The notes: generated by a model from the letters alone, not told the origin. A stretch of 64,000 nt of DNA from Sindora glabra (GCA_020226215.1 CM035232.1:16528316-16592315); one strand, 5' to 3'. Counted from the first letter of the stretch, positions 23,721-35,561 are shown. A program made the numbers and translations.

Positions 23721-25270
23721 TCACTTCCTCTTCTTAGATGGTGGCTGTGGAGTCTCCTCTTCTTCTTCCTCCTCATCCTCCTCATCCTCCCCATCTTCAT
23801 CATCGTCATCATCCTCTTCATCATCATCATCATCATCATCTCCATCATCACTGCCACCTGCACCATTGGCCTCTGGGTCGCCTTCTGGATCCTCTTCATC
23901 CTCCCCTTCTTCACCAGAGAAGTCCTCATCTCCATCCTCATCATCATCATTTGCATCATCATCTTCATCATCCTCATCATCCTCTGTTTCACTGTTCTTG
24001 TTTTCTCGATAAGTATGCTTTCCCCCGTAAAGTTCTTCTAAAGGAAACCTGACCAGATTTAATATACATCAACATGATTAGATTTTCCAATTATAATTGA
24101 CTGTATAACCTTTAAATGAGTGATAGAAGGTTTTTCTCACATTCCATCCATTGCGGTAGTCGCCATATTGTTGATCTCATTCAGTAGAGTACCAGTCTGT
24201 GAAAAAACATACATCAATCATTGAAAGATCCTGAATTAAATTCAATATGACAGATTGCACAATGCAGCCAAAATTTCAGTTTAAACTCATCAAATAGATC
24301 TAAAAAAAACCTAAACTATGAGCTGCACAAAAATCATGAGTAAATATATGGACCATATTATAATATGTACATGTCATTGCAATTGGAAGATTTGTACATT
24401 GGTACCCAGGAATGAGACAATGATGCAAAGAGATTGCTTTCAAATATAGTTTGTAACTTGATAGTGGTATGGATGAACAAATCGCAAAGGATACAAAGCA
24501 GATGACAATATGCGATTTAAAAAGCCAAATTGAAAAACCAAACCCGCATACAATGCAGAGAAACAGCCTACACAAGACGCCAATTTAGAAAATTGTCCAT
24601 GAGCCCCAAACATTCTGATGGTCTACACCTATTAATTTTTATATTTAAATAGCAGATGGAATGCAAATGCAACCAAAACCAAAGCATCTAATAGTATCAC
24701 CAACCATGACAAAAGCCACAGATACACAGAAAGCACCAAAGTGCCCCATGAAATGTTAATGGCACAACATTCTAATAATAAATAGTAGTGAAACCCACAA
24801 TAGGGTTGCATGAAGAATAAACTAGTGAACAGGACAAGATAAATAATTCAGTTACATTCGTTCCCAATCCATGACGTATACAACCATCTCAGATTATAAG
24901 AAACAAGTGACCTTGGTATATAATTGTATTAGTAGATCCTGTTTTAAGCAAGATCAAGAATGGGTAATCAATAATTGTAGAGTAGTTGGCCGCTCATCTA
25001 AGCAAACACTGAAAATAAACATACTTTCCACAAACACATTGAATTCAAAGGAAAACATTAAACAGACTACTGAAATTGAAGCTGAGAAGTTTAAAAGAAA
25101 AACTAATAATTTTGGTATTAACGGGATTACAAACACGTTTAAGCAATATGAGAAGGCAATACCACGATAAGAAGGGAAGCAAGAGATTTGGCAGCGGCGA
25201 AGATAGTGTCCACCACAGCGAACTCGAGAAAAAAGCCTGCCTTCACGGGGCTCTGATGTCGAACCTCCAT
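23721..25270 (-). CDS. Acidic Asp/Glu-rich protein with C-terminal basic tail
   Basis: The model has three coding exons: 25163-25270 (36 codons), 24141-24196 and 23721-24048, giving 163 residues with phases that agree (donors atcgtg|gtattg and ggaat|gtgaga; acceptors cacag|ACTGG and gtcag|GTTTCC). The middle region TGTLLNEINNM..DGMFPLEELYGGKHTYREN is followed by about 85 residues that are nearly all Asp, Glu and Gly. The end is PQPPSKKRK, a nuclear-localisation-like tail. Plant proteins of this design are often labelled 'VHS3-like' or 'nucleolin-like' from composition alone; the function is unknown, perhaps a histone or nucleic-acid chaperone. Exons 2 and 3 are secure. Exon 1 (MEVRHQSPVKAG...) rests only on ATG, donor and phase, and other exons could lie in 24,200-25,160. 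A telo-box AAACCCTAA sits in the leader. Confidence 0.68.
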
Positions 25271-25352
25271 TGCACAAAAATTATGCGAAGCAAGTATCAG
25301 AGAGATCCCGAACGGCCAGCTAGGGTAAAACCCCAGATTCTGGTGCTTAGGG

Positions 25353-25361
25353 TTTTGTCAG
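25353..25361 (-). promoter_or_regulatory. Telo-box (AAACCCTAA) upstream of the acidic-protein gene
   Basis: AAACCCTAA on the minus strand, about 85 bases upstream of the proposed ATG. In plants this motif is common in promoters of translation- and nucleolus-related genes, which fits a nuclear acidic protein. Confidence 0.4.
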
Positions 25362-25439
25362 AAAAATTACTATTGCCACCGCAATGGTCTTTGCTTCCAC
25401 CCACCGTATACTATGACCTACTGTTATTGTGATGGGCTA

Positions 25440-25971
25440 AGCCGGGAAGTAGCCAATCCAATACTAGGCTGCCAATAATAGCTCTGCATTTGTCAATTTT
25501 GACTTCTTTTTCTTACAGCCTTGCATCTATTGTCGATGATTGGTTTGGCTGCATCTAGCCAAAACTTACCCGTTTGGATTTCTTAACTTCCCAATCTATC
25601 TGATTCGATCTAAGAATCAACTAGAACAAGGTAAAAAATATTTTTTTAATTTAAAATCCACAATAAACTTGCTTAATATGATTATGAGATAAATTCTATG
25701 CCACTCAAAATTTCAAAATTTGGGTAACATGATAAATTTAGAAGTTCTTATATTAAAGTCATTTGACAATAACTTGGTTATAATAATTATTTTAAAATAA
25801 TTGATTGTATATAATTTATTTTATATTTAATAATATTAATTAATAATTTATTATATATAACATGGATAAAATAATCACTTCTTAATATTAAATTGTCAAA
25901 TTATTAAAAGTAATAATAAAATATATATATAATTATAATTCTTATCTCAAATAAATAATATATGTTATTTA

Positions 25972-26019
<48 letters not shown>

Positions 26020-26264
26020 TTATTTAACATATATTCTCATTTATTTCAATTATTTTCTCATAAATTAGAAAGTTCAATTTTTATAATTAAAATAGGATTT
26101 ATATTTATGTCAATAATAATTAATATAAAAAATTACAAATAATTAAGTTACAAAATTTGAAAAACATTCATAAATTTAAAATAAAAAATGAGATTAATAT
26201 AAATATAAAATTCAAAATTTATATCTTTGAAAGAAGGATAGTGAAAGTAAAAGAATAAAAAAAG
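25440..26264. other. AT-rich intergenic DNA
   Basis: No gene seen. It contains a (TA)n tract at about 25,977-26,017. Confidence 0.45.
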
Positions 26265-26460
26265 GAAAAAATATAAATAAGTCCCGTAAAATATAGTTTA
26301 GCATCACATAATTTCTTTGAGATTTTAAAATTTACAAATAATTTCCTTGAAGTTTTCAAAAAATTGAAATATTGAAATTTCAATTAAAGAAAATAAGAAA
26401 GGACATAGATGAGCCACTTATGACTTTTTTCTAACTATTTTTTACTATAGTAAAATCAAC
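26265..26460 (+). repeat. Left arm of an inverted-repeat element split by the Copia insertion
   Basis: Text such as 'acaaataatttccttgaagt' and 'ttttttctaactatttttta' reappears inverted at about 34,935-35,135 ('cttcaggggattatttataa', 'aaaatagttagaaataatta'). The two arms stand about 590 bp apart once the Copia element is discounted. They are probably the ends of a MITE or foldback element into which Copia jumped. Confidence 0.5.
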
Positions 26461-26615
26461 AAAGTAATAAAAAAATATAAGAAATGTATATCTTATCCTT
26501 GAGATGTAGTTTAATTAAGTTGCAATAATAATTTACTCAAAATGCTTGTCTTCTATTATATAATAAATGCATTATACAATCAATTCTATTGTTAATAATT
26601 TATTTTAGAAGAAAT

Positions 26616-27049
26616 TGTAAAATAATGGACTAAACATATTTTAATATATAATTGAATTAATTCAATGTCATTAATATAATAATAATGCCTAGACTTTGTG
26701 TTATATTAAAACTCTAAAGTGTGTGCATATACCTTATTCTAGATTAATTATGATGGGCTAATTAATCCTAGTTGGGTTAGGGTTAGGATCCCTATCCACC
26801 TCCTTATAAGGTGAGCTGCAGTCTCCCATCAAATTGCAGCTTGTAATTCCAAATATTCTCTTTGAGACTCACCTGAGGAAGAGTGGGCAGTGATCCAACT
26901 AATTTTACAATCATACATTATGGATACAGCAGGAGGGTCAGGTAATTCGAAAATTCTTTATTTTATTTGTACAATTATTGTACTCCTCTTTATGGATTTA
27001 TGGTCGTATGAATATTAAATTATTTTGTGAATCATAAAATTTTCTTTCA
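26616..27049 (+). repeat. 5' LTR of the Copia element
   Basis: 434 bp, flanked on the left by GAAAT. A TATA-like 'ccttataag' lies near 26,802-26,810. Confidence 0.92.
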
Positions 27050-27051
27050 AT

Positions 27052-27064
27052 TGGTATCAGAGCC
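27052..27064 (+). promoter_or_regulatory. Primer-binding site of the Copia element
   Basis: TGGTATCAGAGCC begins 2 bases after the 5' LTR and matches the 3' end of initiator Met-tRNA. Confidence 0.9.
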
Positions 27065-27515
27065 AAAAATCCATATTGATGAGTCGAATTGTACAAATTA
27101 TATTTTGATATTTTATTATATCTAATATGAATTCCTTATATGCTTCGGCCATAATACATCAAAATAAAATTATGACAATATTACTTTAGATTTATTGTTT
27201 CTTATTTATTTTAATTAGTATATTGTTGATTTGAATTAAGATTAATTTTTGACAACTTTTTCCGAATTTGTTTCGGAGATATGAAGAAACTATTATACTG
27301 TGTACATATATATATATTTTAAAATTTGGAACATTTGTTGGGTTTCGAATCGCGTGTAAATTTCAGAATTTTGAGATTTTTGATTGTCATAAATTCACGA
27401 TTCTCTATGTATATATGGTTGACTTTTCCTTGTGGTTTCATGAATAACTGGTTTTAACTCACAATTTTGTTTTAAGACTGGATTTTGGTTCACGGTTCTC
27501 TTCTCTGTATATTCT

Positions 27516-27556
<41 letters not shown>

Positions 27557-28412
27557 GGTTCGTGATTCGTTATAAAATTTGGTTTGATTTTTTTTCTTTA
27601 TTTCTTTGCATTATGTCTTTCGACATCTGATATATATGTCTCTGATGTTCCGTCCATATATGTACTTTCGTGTTTTACGTTATGCTCTACTCCGAGCTTT
27701 ATTTTGGTAAATTTTTTTAATTTTCTGGAAATAAAATATTTTCATTATTTTTTGTTTTAATATTTTGAGTATTACTTTAATTGAATTTTGGCCCGAATTT
27801 TTTACTGTATAATCTTTGTATAATAATCTGTTGTGTGAAATTTTTCTAGACGAAATATATACTGTCTGCATATTTTCTTAATTTTTGTCATTAATATACA
27901 ATTTTTTTTATGCAAAGATTATAATTGCTCATGTTATGCCTTTTAAATTTTATGTAATTAAACTCACCTATCGTGGGTTAATTGCATAAAATTCTTGTAA
28001 TGTTTTATTTGATATATATATTATGTAATATTATTGATTAAATTATTGTTATGATGATTTAATTTTGGAATAATTAAAATTAGGAGAGTACTATATTAAT
28101 GAAAATTATATCCTATCGGTATAATTCTATTAATATAGTTTGTAGGTGATAATATGAGTGTTAGGATTATATGTTAATTTTTTAAAATTTTAAATACCCT
28201 ATCGGTGTTAGGTTTTAGGATTTTAGCATATAGTTCTTGTATTATGTTATAATACTTATACCCCATCGGTACTAAGTATCATAACATTATACTGTAAATA
28301 GTTGCATATTTTGAGAGGAAAATTTTAAGCATGATTATTGTTCAAACATGCAATGTTGTTAATTTGTGATTAATTTCATAAATTTTAATAATTTTCCTCA
28401 GCTTTTGTTCCT
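27065..28412 (+). other. Untranslated leader of the Copia element
   Basis: About 1.35 kb without coding likeness between the primer site and the gag ATG, with a (TA)n tract at about 27,519-27,549. This is a long leader for a Copia element. Confidence 0.55.
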
Positions 28413-29172
28413 ATGCAACTGGCTTCTGTGAAAACTTTAAATGGGACTAATCATGAGGACTGGGTGGAATCCTTGAAACTGTATCTGGCAGTCTCTAACC
28501 TTGATCTAGCTTTACGTGAAGAGGAACCGGAAATCAATGAGGAGTCAACTCTTGCTTAAAGAGCTCATCATGAAAAATGGACTCATTCCAATAGAGTTTG
28601 TTTGATGGTGATAAAGCACACTATGGATAAAACCATTAGGCAAAGTATTCCTGATAGTCAGAAGGCAAAAACGTTCCTGAATTCAGTGGCTGAAAAATAT
28701 GTTAAGTTTGATAAAACTGAAAAAGGGCATTTTCTGTCCTTATTGGAGAAGATTGTGTATGATGGAGTGAGTGGTGTTCGGGAGCATATAATGAAATTAA
28801 TGCATTATTACAGTCGATTGAAGAGCATGAATGTTAATATGGGAGATAGTTATTTGATCTGGCGAGCCTTGGAGTCGCTTCCTCCTCAATTTGATGTGTT
28901 AAAAACATCTTACAATACTTAGAAAGGAGAATGGACTATTAATGAAATGATTTCTATAGTGACTCAAGCAGAAGAGGATATGAAGAAGACAAAAATGCAA
29001 GTGGTAAACTTTGTCTCTCATGGTTCGAGTTCTGGACAAGTAAATGGGCCCTTCCATAAGGATAATAAGGGGAAATCCCATCATGAAAGAAAGAAGAATG
29101 ATATGAGGGAGCAACATCATAAACTTAAGAAAGCCATGTTCAAAGAAAATTGCAAATTTTGCAAGAAGTATG
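28413..29172 (+). pseudogene. Copia gag, 5' part, with two in-frame stops
   Basis: The frame starts at ATG 28413 (MQLASVKTLNGTNHEDWVES) and runs to the solo LTR, with stops at 28557-28559 (TAA) and 28920-28922 (TAG). Both lie in the same frame as the remaining text (LEKIVYDG, YYSRLKSMN, LESLPPQFD), so each is a point change in what was one ORF. Gag forms the virus-like particle. The zinc knuckle begins at CKFC just before the insertion and resumes after 30,828 as GH...DC. Confidence 0.85.
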
Positions 29173-30822
29173 TGTTGGGAATTCGGATTATCACATGCAG
29201 CGGAATTTTAAATTTTGATCCGAATTCTACCTAGGATCCATGCAAAAAGCATGAGTCAATGATTAGGGTTTTACCTATTGGGCACTCGTGTTTCTACTGA
29301 TCAAAACTTGAGAGCGGATGAATCAAACGCCGGCCGGAAGGTACAGCGTCTCTACGGTATCCACACGGAGTGAACAACGACCTCTCACCCTCCACGCGTC
29401 TGCTAGGATGCGTTTTTCTCTCTAAGAATTAGGATTGTATGTTTTTGAGTGATTTAGGGTTTATATGGAAGCTTAAAACGTGATTATTAAGTGCTGCCCT
29501 CAAGTCCCTTTTTATAGAACTTAGGCAAGTCATAATCCTAGTCCTACTAGGATAATGCTTCCAAAATCCTAATCACACTTAACAACTCATCTTATCCTTA
29601 TTCTAGAGATAATGGGAAGATAAGACTTATCTATTAATTATCTAATATTAGATAATGATATTATCTCATAATATAAATATCTTAATATTAGATAATTGCA
29701 TATAGTTATCAAATATCAAAATAATATTATCTCATAATTTTTTTATCTAATATCTGATAAGATAATTACTTGATATTACTTTAATATCAAATAATATCAC
29801 ATAATATATATATATATATATAAAAACGTGAATTTATTATTCTTAATAATATATATGCACGAAAATAAGTCCAATTAATTGGATATTAATATAATTAAAG
29901 TCCAATTAATTATTGTCTTATTCCTACTCCTTTTGTGTGACCCTGTAGGTTCTTACTACGTTGACAATGACTTATTATTGAGCCATAGACAGCGAGCGGT
30001 ATCTAGCAATACATCACTGCCACTCAAGTAGTAAGAATGTCTGTGATTCGACATCCACCTAATACATGATCAACGTTTTACATCATAACCCTTTTGTAAT
30101 AATATCCAAATTGAACTGGAGGCATGGAATGTGTCATCCTCGTCAATGTTCAATTTATATTTCTTGATACTGAGTAGACTTAAAATAAATAATTAATATC
30201 ACATATTAATTCAACTGAGCATGGCCATGCATTTCTAAGTCTCACTCAATCAAGGGGCCCAAGGATATTTCTCTTTTATACAAGAGTAACAAAATTCCAT
30301 TTACATCACTCACTTCCCTCTGCATGATTTATGACACACCCAATCAATGCCCTACTTGTCACCTGATTAAAGGTGACATAGGACAATATTAAAGTGAGTA
30401 ATTCCTCATGTAGGGAACCGTAGTGACTTCAGGTCAAAGGTTTATGCGTAGTTGTGATCATATGAGAATAACTTATGACACGTTTATCCATGCAATATTC
30501 TCATAGTGGGTCAGTCCAGTACATTGTTCACTAGCAATGTACTCATGTATTGACTTGATATCACATATCCATGATTCGTAATCATCAGTCACTATACATG
30601 CTAGTCTCGATGTATTATTACTATCCTTTTTCATAATAATACTTGACTAGGGGCATTTTAGGAATAGCAAAGCTATTCCAAGGATAATTATTATATTAAG
30701 TTATAAATTGCGCATAATAATAATAAAAATAATATAATAATTAAATTGCCTAAAATAAAATATAATACATTGTGTATAACTCTAATCATCTTATATGATT
30801 GGTTCTAGGACACACACCAACA
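29173..30822 (-). mobile_element. Solo LTR of another LTR retrotransposon, nested in Copia gag
   Basis: A 1,650 bp segment begins TGTTGG and ends CCAACA, flanked by a 5 bp duplication GTATG (29168-29172 and 30823-30827). It has no internal domains, primer site or second LTR, so it is best read as one LTR left after recombination between two. A TATAAAAA on the minus strand (29509-29516), about 340 bases before the end of the LTR in that orientation, suggests that its sense strand is minus, opposite to the host Copia. Removing it and one GTATG restores the Copia frame, which dates it after the Copia insertion. Confidence 0.82.
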
Positions 30823-30827
30823 GTATG

Positions 30828-31946
30828 GACACAAAAGGGTAGACTGCTTCAAATTTAAGAAGTGGCTTGAAAAGAAGAAGAAAGGTAACCTTTTAACTCT
30901 AGTTTGTTTTGAATCTAATAATGTTGAAGTTCCTTTTAACACTTGGTGGCTGGATACTGGTGCCACTATCCATGTCACTAATTGCTTGCAGGCGCTGAGA
31001 AATCTGAGGAGGCTAAGTGAGGGTGAAACAGCTTTGAGATTAGGAAATGGAGACAAAGTACAAGTTCAACACATAGGAGTTGTTTCTTTACATCTGTCTA
31101 CTAGTCATATTTTAGAATTGAAAAACATTGTTTTCGTACCTTCCATGAGAAGGAATTTGATTTCTATTACTTGTTTAGACCAAGATGGATATTCATGTTT
31201 GTTTGGAAATAATAATTTTAAAATATATTACGACTCTTGTGTTGTTGGAATTGGTACTTTAAATAATGGCTTATATAAAATTGATTTAGATAATACTTTT
31301 GAAAATTCCATCAACTCAGTTGTTGGAAATAAAAGACCAAGATTAAATGAAACTTCTTCAATGCTTTGGCATAGAAGATTAAGCCACATCTCCAAAGAAA
31401 GAATGGAACGATTGATAAAAGAAGGAGTTTTACCTAATCTTGACTTCTCATATTTCAGTGTTTGTATAGACTGCATCAAAGGAAAATTAACAGCTAGAGC
31501 TAGAAAAGGGAAGAGGACCAGGAAAGAGAATATTTTGGAGTTAATCCATACTGATGTATGTGGACCCATCTCACCCAGTGTAATGGGAGGCTTTAAGTAT
31601 TTTATCACCTTTACTGATGATTATTCAAGATTTGGATGGGTAGAACTTCTTTCTGAAAAATCTGAAGCATTAGAAGCCTTCAAAAGGTTCAAGGTTGCAA
31701 TTGAATTGAAACTGGGAAAGAAAATAAAATGTGTACACTCAGACAGAGGTGGTGAATTTTATGGTAAATATGATGAAATTGGAAGAAACCCTGGTCCTTT
31801 TGCAAAATATTTGCAAGAGTGTGGAATAGAAGCTAGTTATAATATGCCTGGCACACCAGAGCAGAATGGAATCGCAGAGCGGAGGAATAGAACACTCATG
31901 GAGATGGTACGATGTATGATGACTCACTGCACTTTACCAGAATTTT
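30828..31946 (+). pseudogene. Copia protease and integrase, 5' part of pol
   Basis: After the solo LTR the gag-pol frame continues. The protease motif DTGAT starts at 30953. The GAG-pre-integrase region has HRRLSH and CIDCIKGK (an HHCC zinc site). The integrase core has IHTDVCGP, VHSDRGGEF and [13 protein letters not shown], giving the D, D and E catalytic residues. The frame is lost at about 31,942-31,946, where a run of four T appears to have lost one base, and it ends at 31,963. Confidence 0.9.
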
Positions 31947-34128
31947 ATGGGGTGATGCCTTGAGAACAGTTGCGTATGTGTTGAATCAAGTTCCAAGCAA
32001 ATCTGTACCAAAGACCCCATATGAGCTAATATATGGTAAGAAACCTAGCCTGAAACATTTTCATGTTTGGGGATGCAAAGCTGAAATTAGACCTTATAAC
32101 CCACATACTAAGAAGCTTGAAGCAAGAACAATTAGTGGGTATTTCATTGGCTATTGTATTGGTTCAAGAGGAAGTAGATCTTATTGCCCATCTCATTCAT
32201 TGAGAGTTGTTGAATCTGATCGTGCTATTTACTTCGAGGATGAATTGGACAGTGGGAGAAAATCACTTCAGATCTCCCTAGGAGAAGAGCAAAGCAACGT
32301 TTCCCAAATACCTGATAAACATAGTGTTATTCCTCTGATAGTGCCTTCTGAAGAAACATCTTATATAGAACCACAAATTGATCCAGTCCAACCCATAATT
32401 GAACCGATCCAATTAGTGAATGAACCAAATGAAGAAATTGAGGAAGTTCCCCTGAGAAGATCACAAAGAACCCGGCGGCAAGCAATTTCAAATGATTATG
32501 TTGTTTATTTGCAAGAACATGAGTTTGATGTGAATGACGATTCTGATCCTATTAACTTTTCAGAAGCTATTTCGAGTCCTAATTCCTCAGAATGGATTCA
32601 TGCCATGGAGGATGAAATAATTTCAATGTACAAGAATAATGTATGGAATTTGGTAGAACTACCTGAAGGATGTAAACTAGTTGGTTGTAAGTGGATTTTT
32701 AAAACCAAACGGACTGCGAAAGGTGAAATTGAAAGATATAAAGTCAGATTAGTAGCTAAAGGTTACACACAAAAGGAAGGAATTGATTATAAGAAGACCT
32801 TCTCACCAGTCTCAACCAAAGACTCATTTCGAGTTATAATGGCTTTGGTAGCTCATCTTGATCTCGAGCTACATCAAATGGATGTGAAGACTGCCTTCCT
32901 TAATGGTAACTTGTCAGAGACAGTTTATATGAAACAACCAGATGGTTTCCAAGAGAATGGAAAAGAGCACTTAGTGTGTAAGTTAAATAAGTCGATATAT
33001 GGCCTGAAACAAGCATCCAGGCAATAGTATCTCAAATTTCATGAGATTGTGTCCTCTCTTGGATTTAAGGAGAATGCAGTGGATCAGTGCATCTATTATA
33101 TGATAAGCGCAAGCAATTTTATGATCCTGGTGTTATATGTTGACGACATTCTCCTTGCGAGTAATGATATAAATTTTTTGAACGAGACAAAATTAGCATT
33201 GTCACAGAATTTTGATATGAAGGATCTTGGAAATGCATCTTTTGTGCTTGGCATAGAGATCCATCATGACAGATCCCAGGGTTTGCTTGGTTTGTCTCAA
33301 AGCGCGTATATAGACAAAGTGCTTAAAAGATTTAACATGGCTTCATGCTCGCATAGTGCTACGCCCATTCAAAAGGGTGAAGTATTTTTCAAAGCCCAGT
33401 GTCCCCAAAATGATGATGAGAAATCTAAAATGAGTATAGTCTCATATGCTTCCGCTGTTGGTAGCCTGATGTATGCCCAAGTATGTACACGCCCAGATAT
33501 TGCTTTTGCAATTAGTGTGCTTAGGAGGTACCTAAGTAATCCTGGTCAAAGACACTGGATAGCAGCTAAGAAAGTTATGAGGTACCTACAGGGTACAAAG
33601 AATTATATGTTGACCTATAGAAGATCCAATGATCTGATTTGTACAGGCTATTCAGACCCTGACTTTGCTGGCTGTCCAGATGATAAGAAGTCAACATCTG
33701 GATATATCTTTATGCTTGCAGGAGGAGCTGTATCGTGGAAAAGTGTCAAACAATCTTTAACAGCAACCTCCACTATGAAAGAAGAGTATGTCGCTTGTTA
33801 TGAAGCCACTCGAGAGGCTATATGGTTAAGAAATTTTATCTCTGAATTCTGCTTAGTTGAAAGCATTTCGAAACCCTTAGCCATTTATTGCGACAATACT
33901 GCTGCTGTTAGTTTCTCTCAAAACAATAAAAGCTCTACTCGTACAAAGCACTTTGATGTGAAATTTCAATTTGTGAGAGAGAAGATACGTGAGCATCTTA
34001 CTCATATTGAGCATATTTCGACAGATTGTATGCTTGCAGACCCATTAACCAAAGGCCTAGCTGTAGGAATATTTAAAAGACATGTACTGAATATGGGCCT
34101 TATTGATTCTTTTGATGTTTTGGGTTAG
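31947..34128 (+). pseudogene. Copia reverse transcriptase and RNase H, 3' part of pol
   Basis: The shifted frame picks up [14 protein letters not shown] and continues through the [29 protein letters not shown], then YVDD at 33136-33147. An in-frame TAG at 33025-33027 (GLKQASRQ*) interrupts RT where Copia elements usually have Trp, consistent with a single base change. The RNase H part carries CTGYSD, KSTSGYIF, TATSTMKEEYVA and STRTKHFDVK, and the frame ends at 34128. The domain order INT-RT-RNaseH fixes the superfamily as Copia. Confidence 0.92.
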
Positions 34129-34478
34129 TGGGAGTATTTATGAAACTAAAATTTTGTTAATCTCGAGATTTTATAATATTGTGATTGTGGCAGTATAAGG
34201 AGACATTAAGACCCTGTCTCGAACTATTGTAAAGTATCTTGGGCGGATGCATGGATCATTTTATATATTTTGATTATGCACACATTTTATATTGTTTGGT
34301 CTTTTGGAATGGGTATTTCATATATGTATATCTTTTCAACCCTATTGGATGATCAGGTATGCATTTAATGAAATCTCATATTTGAACTATGGTTGTAATG
34401 GTATGAATTGTATTAATGACATTGTTTAAAAGTGGCCACATATTGTAATTTAAATTATATATTAAAATGTGTTTGTCC

Positions 34479-34488
34479 AAGTGGGAGA
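34479..34488 (+). promoter_or_regulatory. Polypurine tract of the Copia element
   Basis: AAGTGGGAGA directly before the 3' LTR, the usual primer site for second-strand synthesis. Confidence 0.8.
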
Positions 34489-34489
34489 T

Positions 34490-34923
34490 TGTAAAATAAT
34501 GGACTAAACATATTTTAATATATAATTGAATTAATTCAATGTCATTAATATAATAATAATGCCTAAATTTTGTGTTATATTAAAACTCTAAAGTGTGTGC
34601 ATATACCCTATTCTAGATTAATTGTGATGGGCCAATTAATCCTAGTTGGGTTAGGGTTAGGATCCCTATCCACCTCCTTATAAGGTGAGCTGCAGTCTCC
34701 CATCAAATTGCAGTTTGTAATTCCAAATATTCTCTCTGAGACTCACCTGAGGAAGAGTGGGCAGTGATCCAACCAATTCTACAATCAGACATTATGGATA
34801 CAGCAGGAGGGTCAGGTAATTCGAAAACTCTTTATTTTATTTGTACAATTATTGTACTCCTCTTTATGGATTTATGGTCATATGAATATTAAATTATTTT
34901 ATGAATCATAAAATTTTCTTTCA
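34490..34923 (+). repeat. 3' LTR of the Copia element
   Basis: 434 bp, about 97% identical by eye to the 5' LTR, followed by the duplicated GAAAT. Confidence 0.92.
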
Positions 34924-34934
34924 GAAATCTCATT

Positions 34935-35135
34935 AAAAATCTAGCAAAATTCATAGTAAAATAGTTAGAAATAATTATGAATAATTCACATACCTTTTTT
35001 CCTGTCTTTTCTAAATTAAATTGTCAATATTTTTACTTTTGTCAAAAACTTCAGGGGATTATTTATAAATTTTGAAATTTTGAAAAATTCTATGATACTA
35101 AATCATACTTTAAAAACTTATTTGTATTTTTTTCT
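34935..35135 (-). repeat. Right arm of the inverted-repeat element split by Copia
   Basis: Inverted counterpart of about 26,265-26,460; see that entry for shared words. Confidence 0.5.
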
Positions 35136-35561
35136 GAAAAAAAGTTAGAATCAATATAAAGTTAAAAAAAAATTCTTTCTATAATCACAATTAGAAAACA
35201 AATTGATTTTTGAACATTTTTAAAAATGCATTGAATTTTTTTTAAAATAAATAATTATTTAATTTATAATTCCTAATTGGGATTTCTAATCATTGTATCA
35301 AACACGCACCACATCTCTTGAGTCTCTTGAAAAATAGGTAGGTGTGACAAAGACTTCAATATACCTTTTTGGACTTGTGAGGTTTTGAACATTCAAAGTG
35401 TTATAAGTTTTATATTTGATAACGAAGAAAACTCACAAATTACCCACAGGAGAGTTTACTAATTATCACTCATGTTTGAAACATTCAAAGTGTTATAAGT
35501 CTTATATTTGATCCCGTATAAAATTTATTATGTGAATTATTTATATTAATGACCTTTTTGT

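Larger units (their letters stand above)
22845..25435. repeat. Right copy (B) of the tandem duplication
   Basis: Matches copy A from about 22,845 to 24,950. Beyond that, B continues uniquely into the first exon, leader and promoter of the acidic-protein gene. It therefore looks like the parental or more complete copy. Confidence 0.7.
26616..34923 (+). mobile_element. Ty1/Copia LTR retrotransposon, complete in structure but defective
   Basis: The LTRs are both 434 bp (26616-27049 and 34490-34923), start TGTAAAAT and end TTTCA, with a 5 bp target duplication GAAAT (26611-26615 and 34924-34928). A Met-tRNA primer site, a 1.36 kb leader, gag, protease, integrase, RT and RNase H follow in Copia order, then a polypurine tract. 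I count about 13 differences between the LTRs by eye (about 3%), so the insertion is fairly old but younger than the gypsy-type element. It is disabled by stops in gag, a 1.65 kb solo LTR inside the zinc knuckle, a frameshift after integrase and a stop in RT. It is inserted in an older inverted-repeat element. Confidence 0.93.

Noticed and set aside
23672..23992. Minus-strand Met-rich ORF of 106 codons
   Set aside because: Out-of-frame reading of the same acidic tract (GATGAT read as ATGATG).
23738..24052. Plus-strand ORF rich in His, Leu and Pro
   Set aside because: It is the complement of the GAT/GAA repeats that encode the acidic tract of the minus-strand gene.
24954..25432. ORFs on both strands around the acidic-protein leader
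   Set aside because: The plus-strand ORFs and the minus-strand 107-codon ORF overlap the proposed exon 1 in other frames and have no family likeness.
27340..27360. tRNA-like T-loop wording (ttcgaatc)
   Set aside because: No acceptor, D-arm or anticodon arm could be paired around it; no tRNA gene was found in the window.
31228..31608. 126-codon minus-strand ORF
   Set aside because: Antisense of the Copia integrase region, whose catalytic motifs are on the plus strand.
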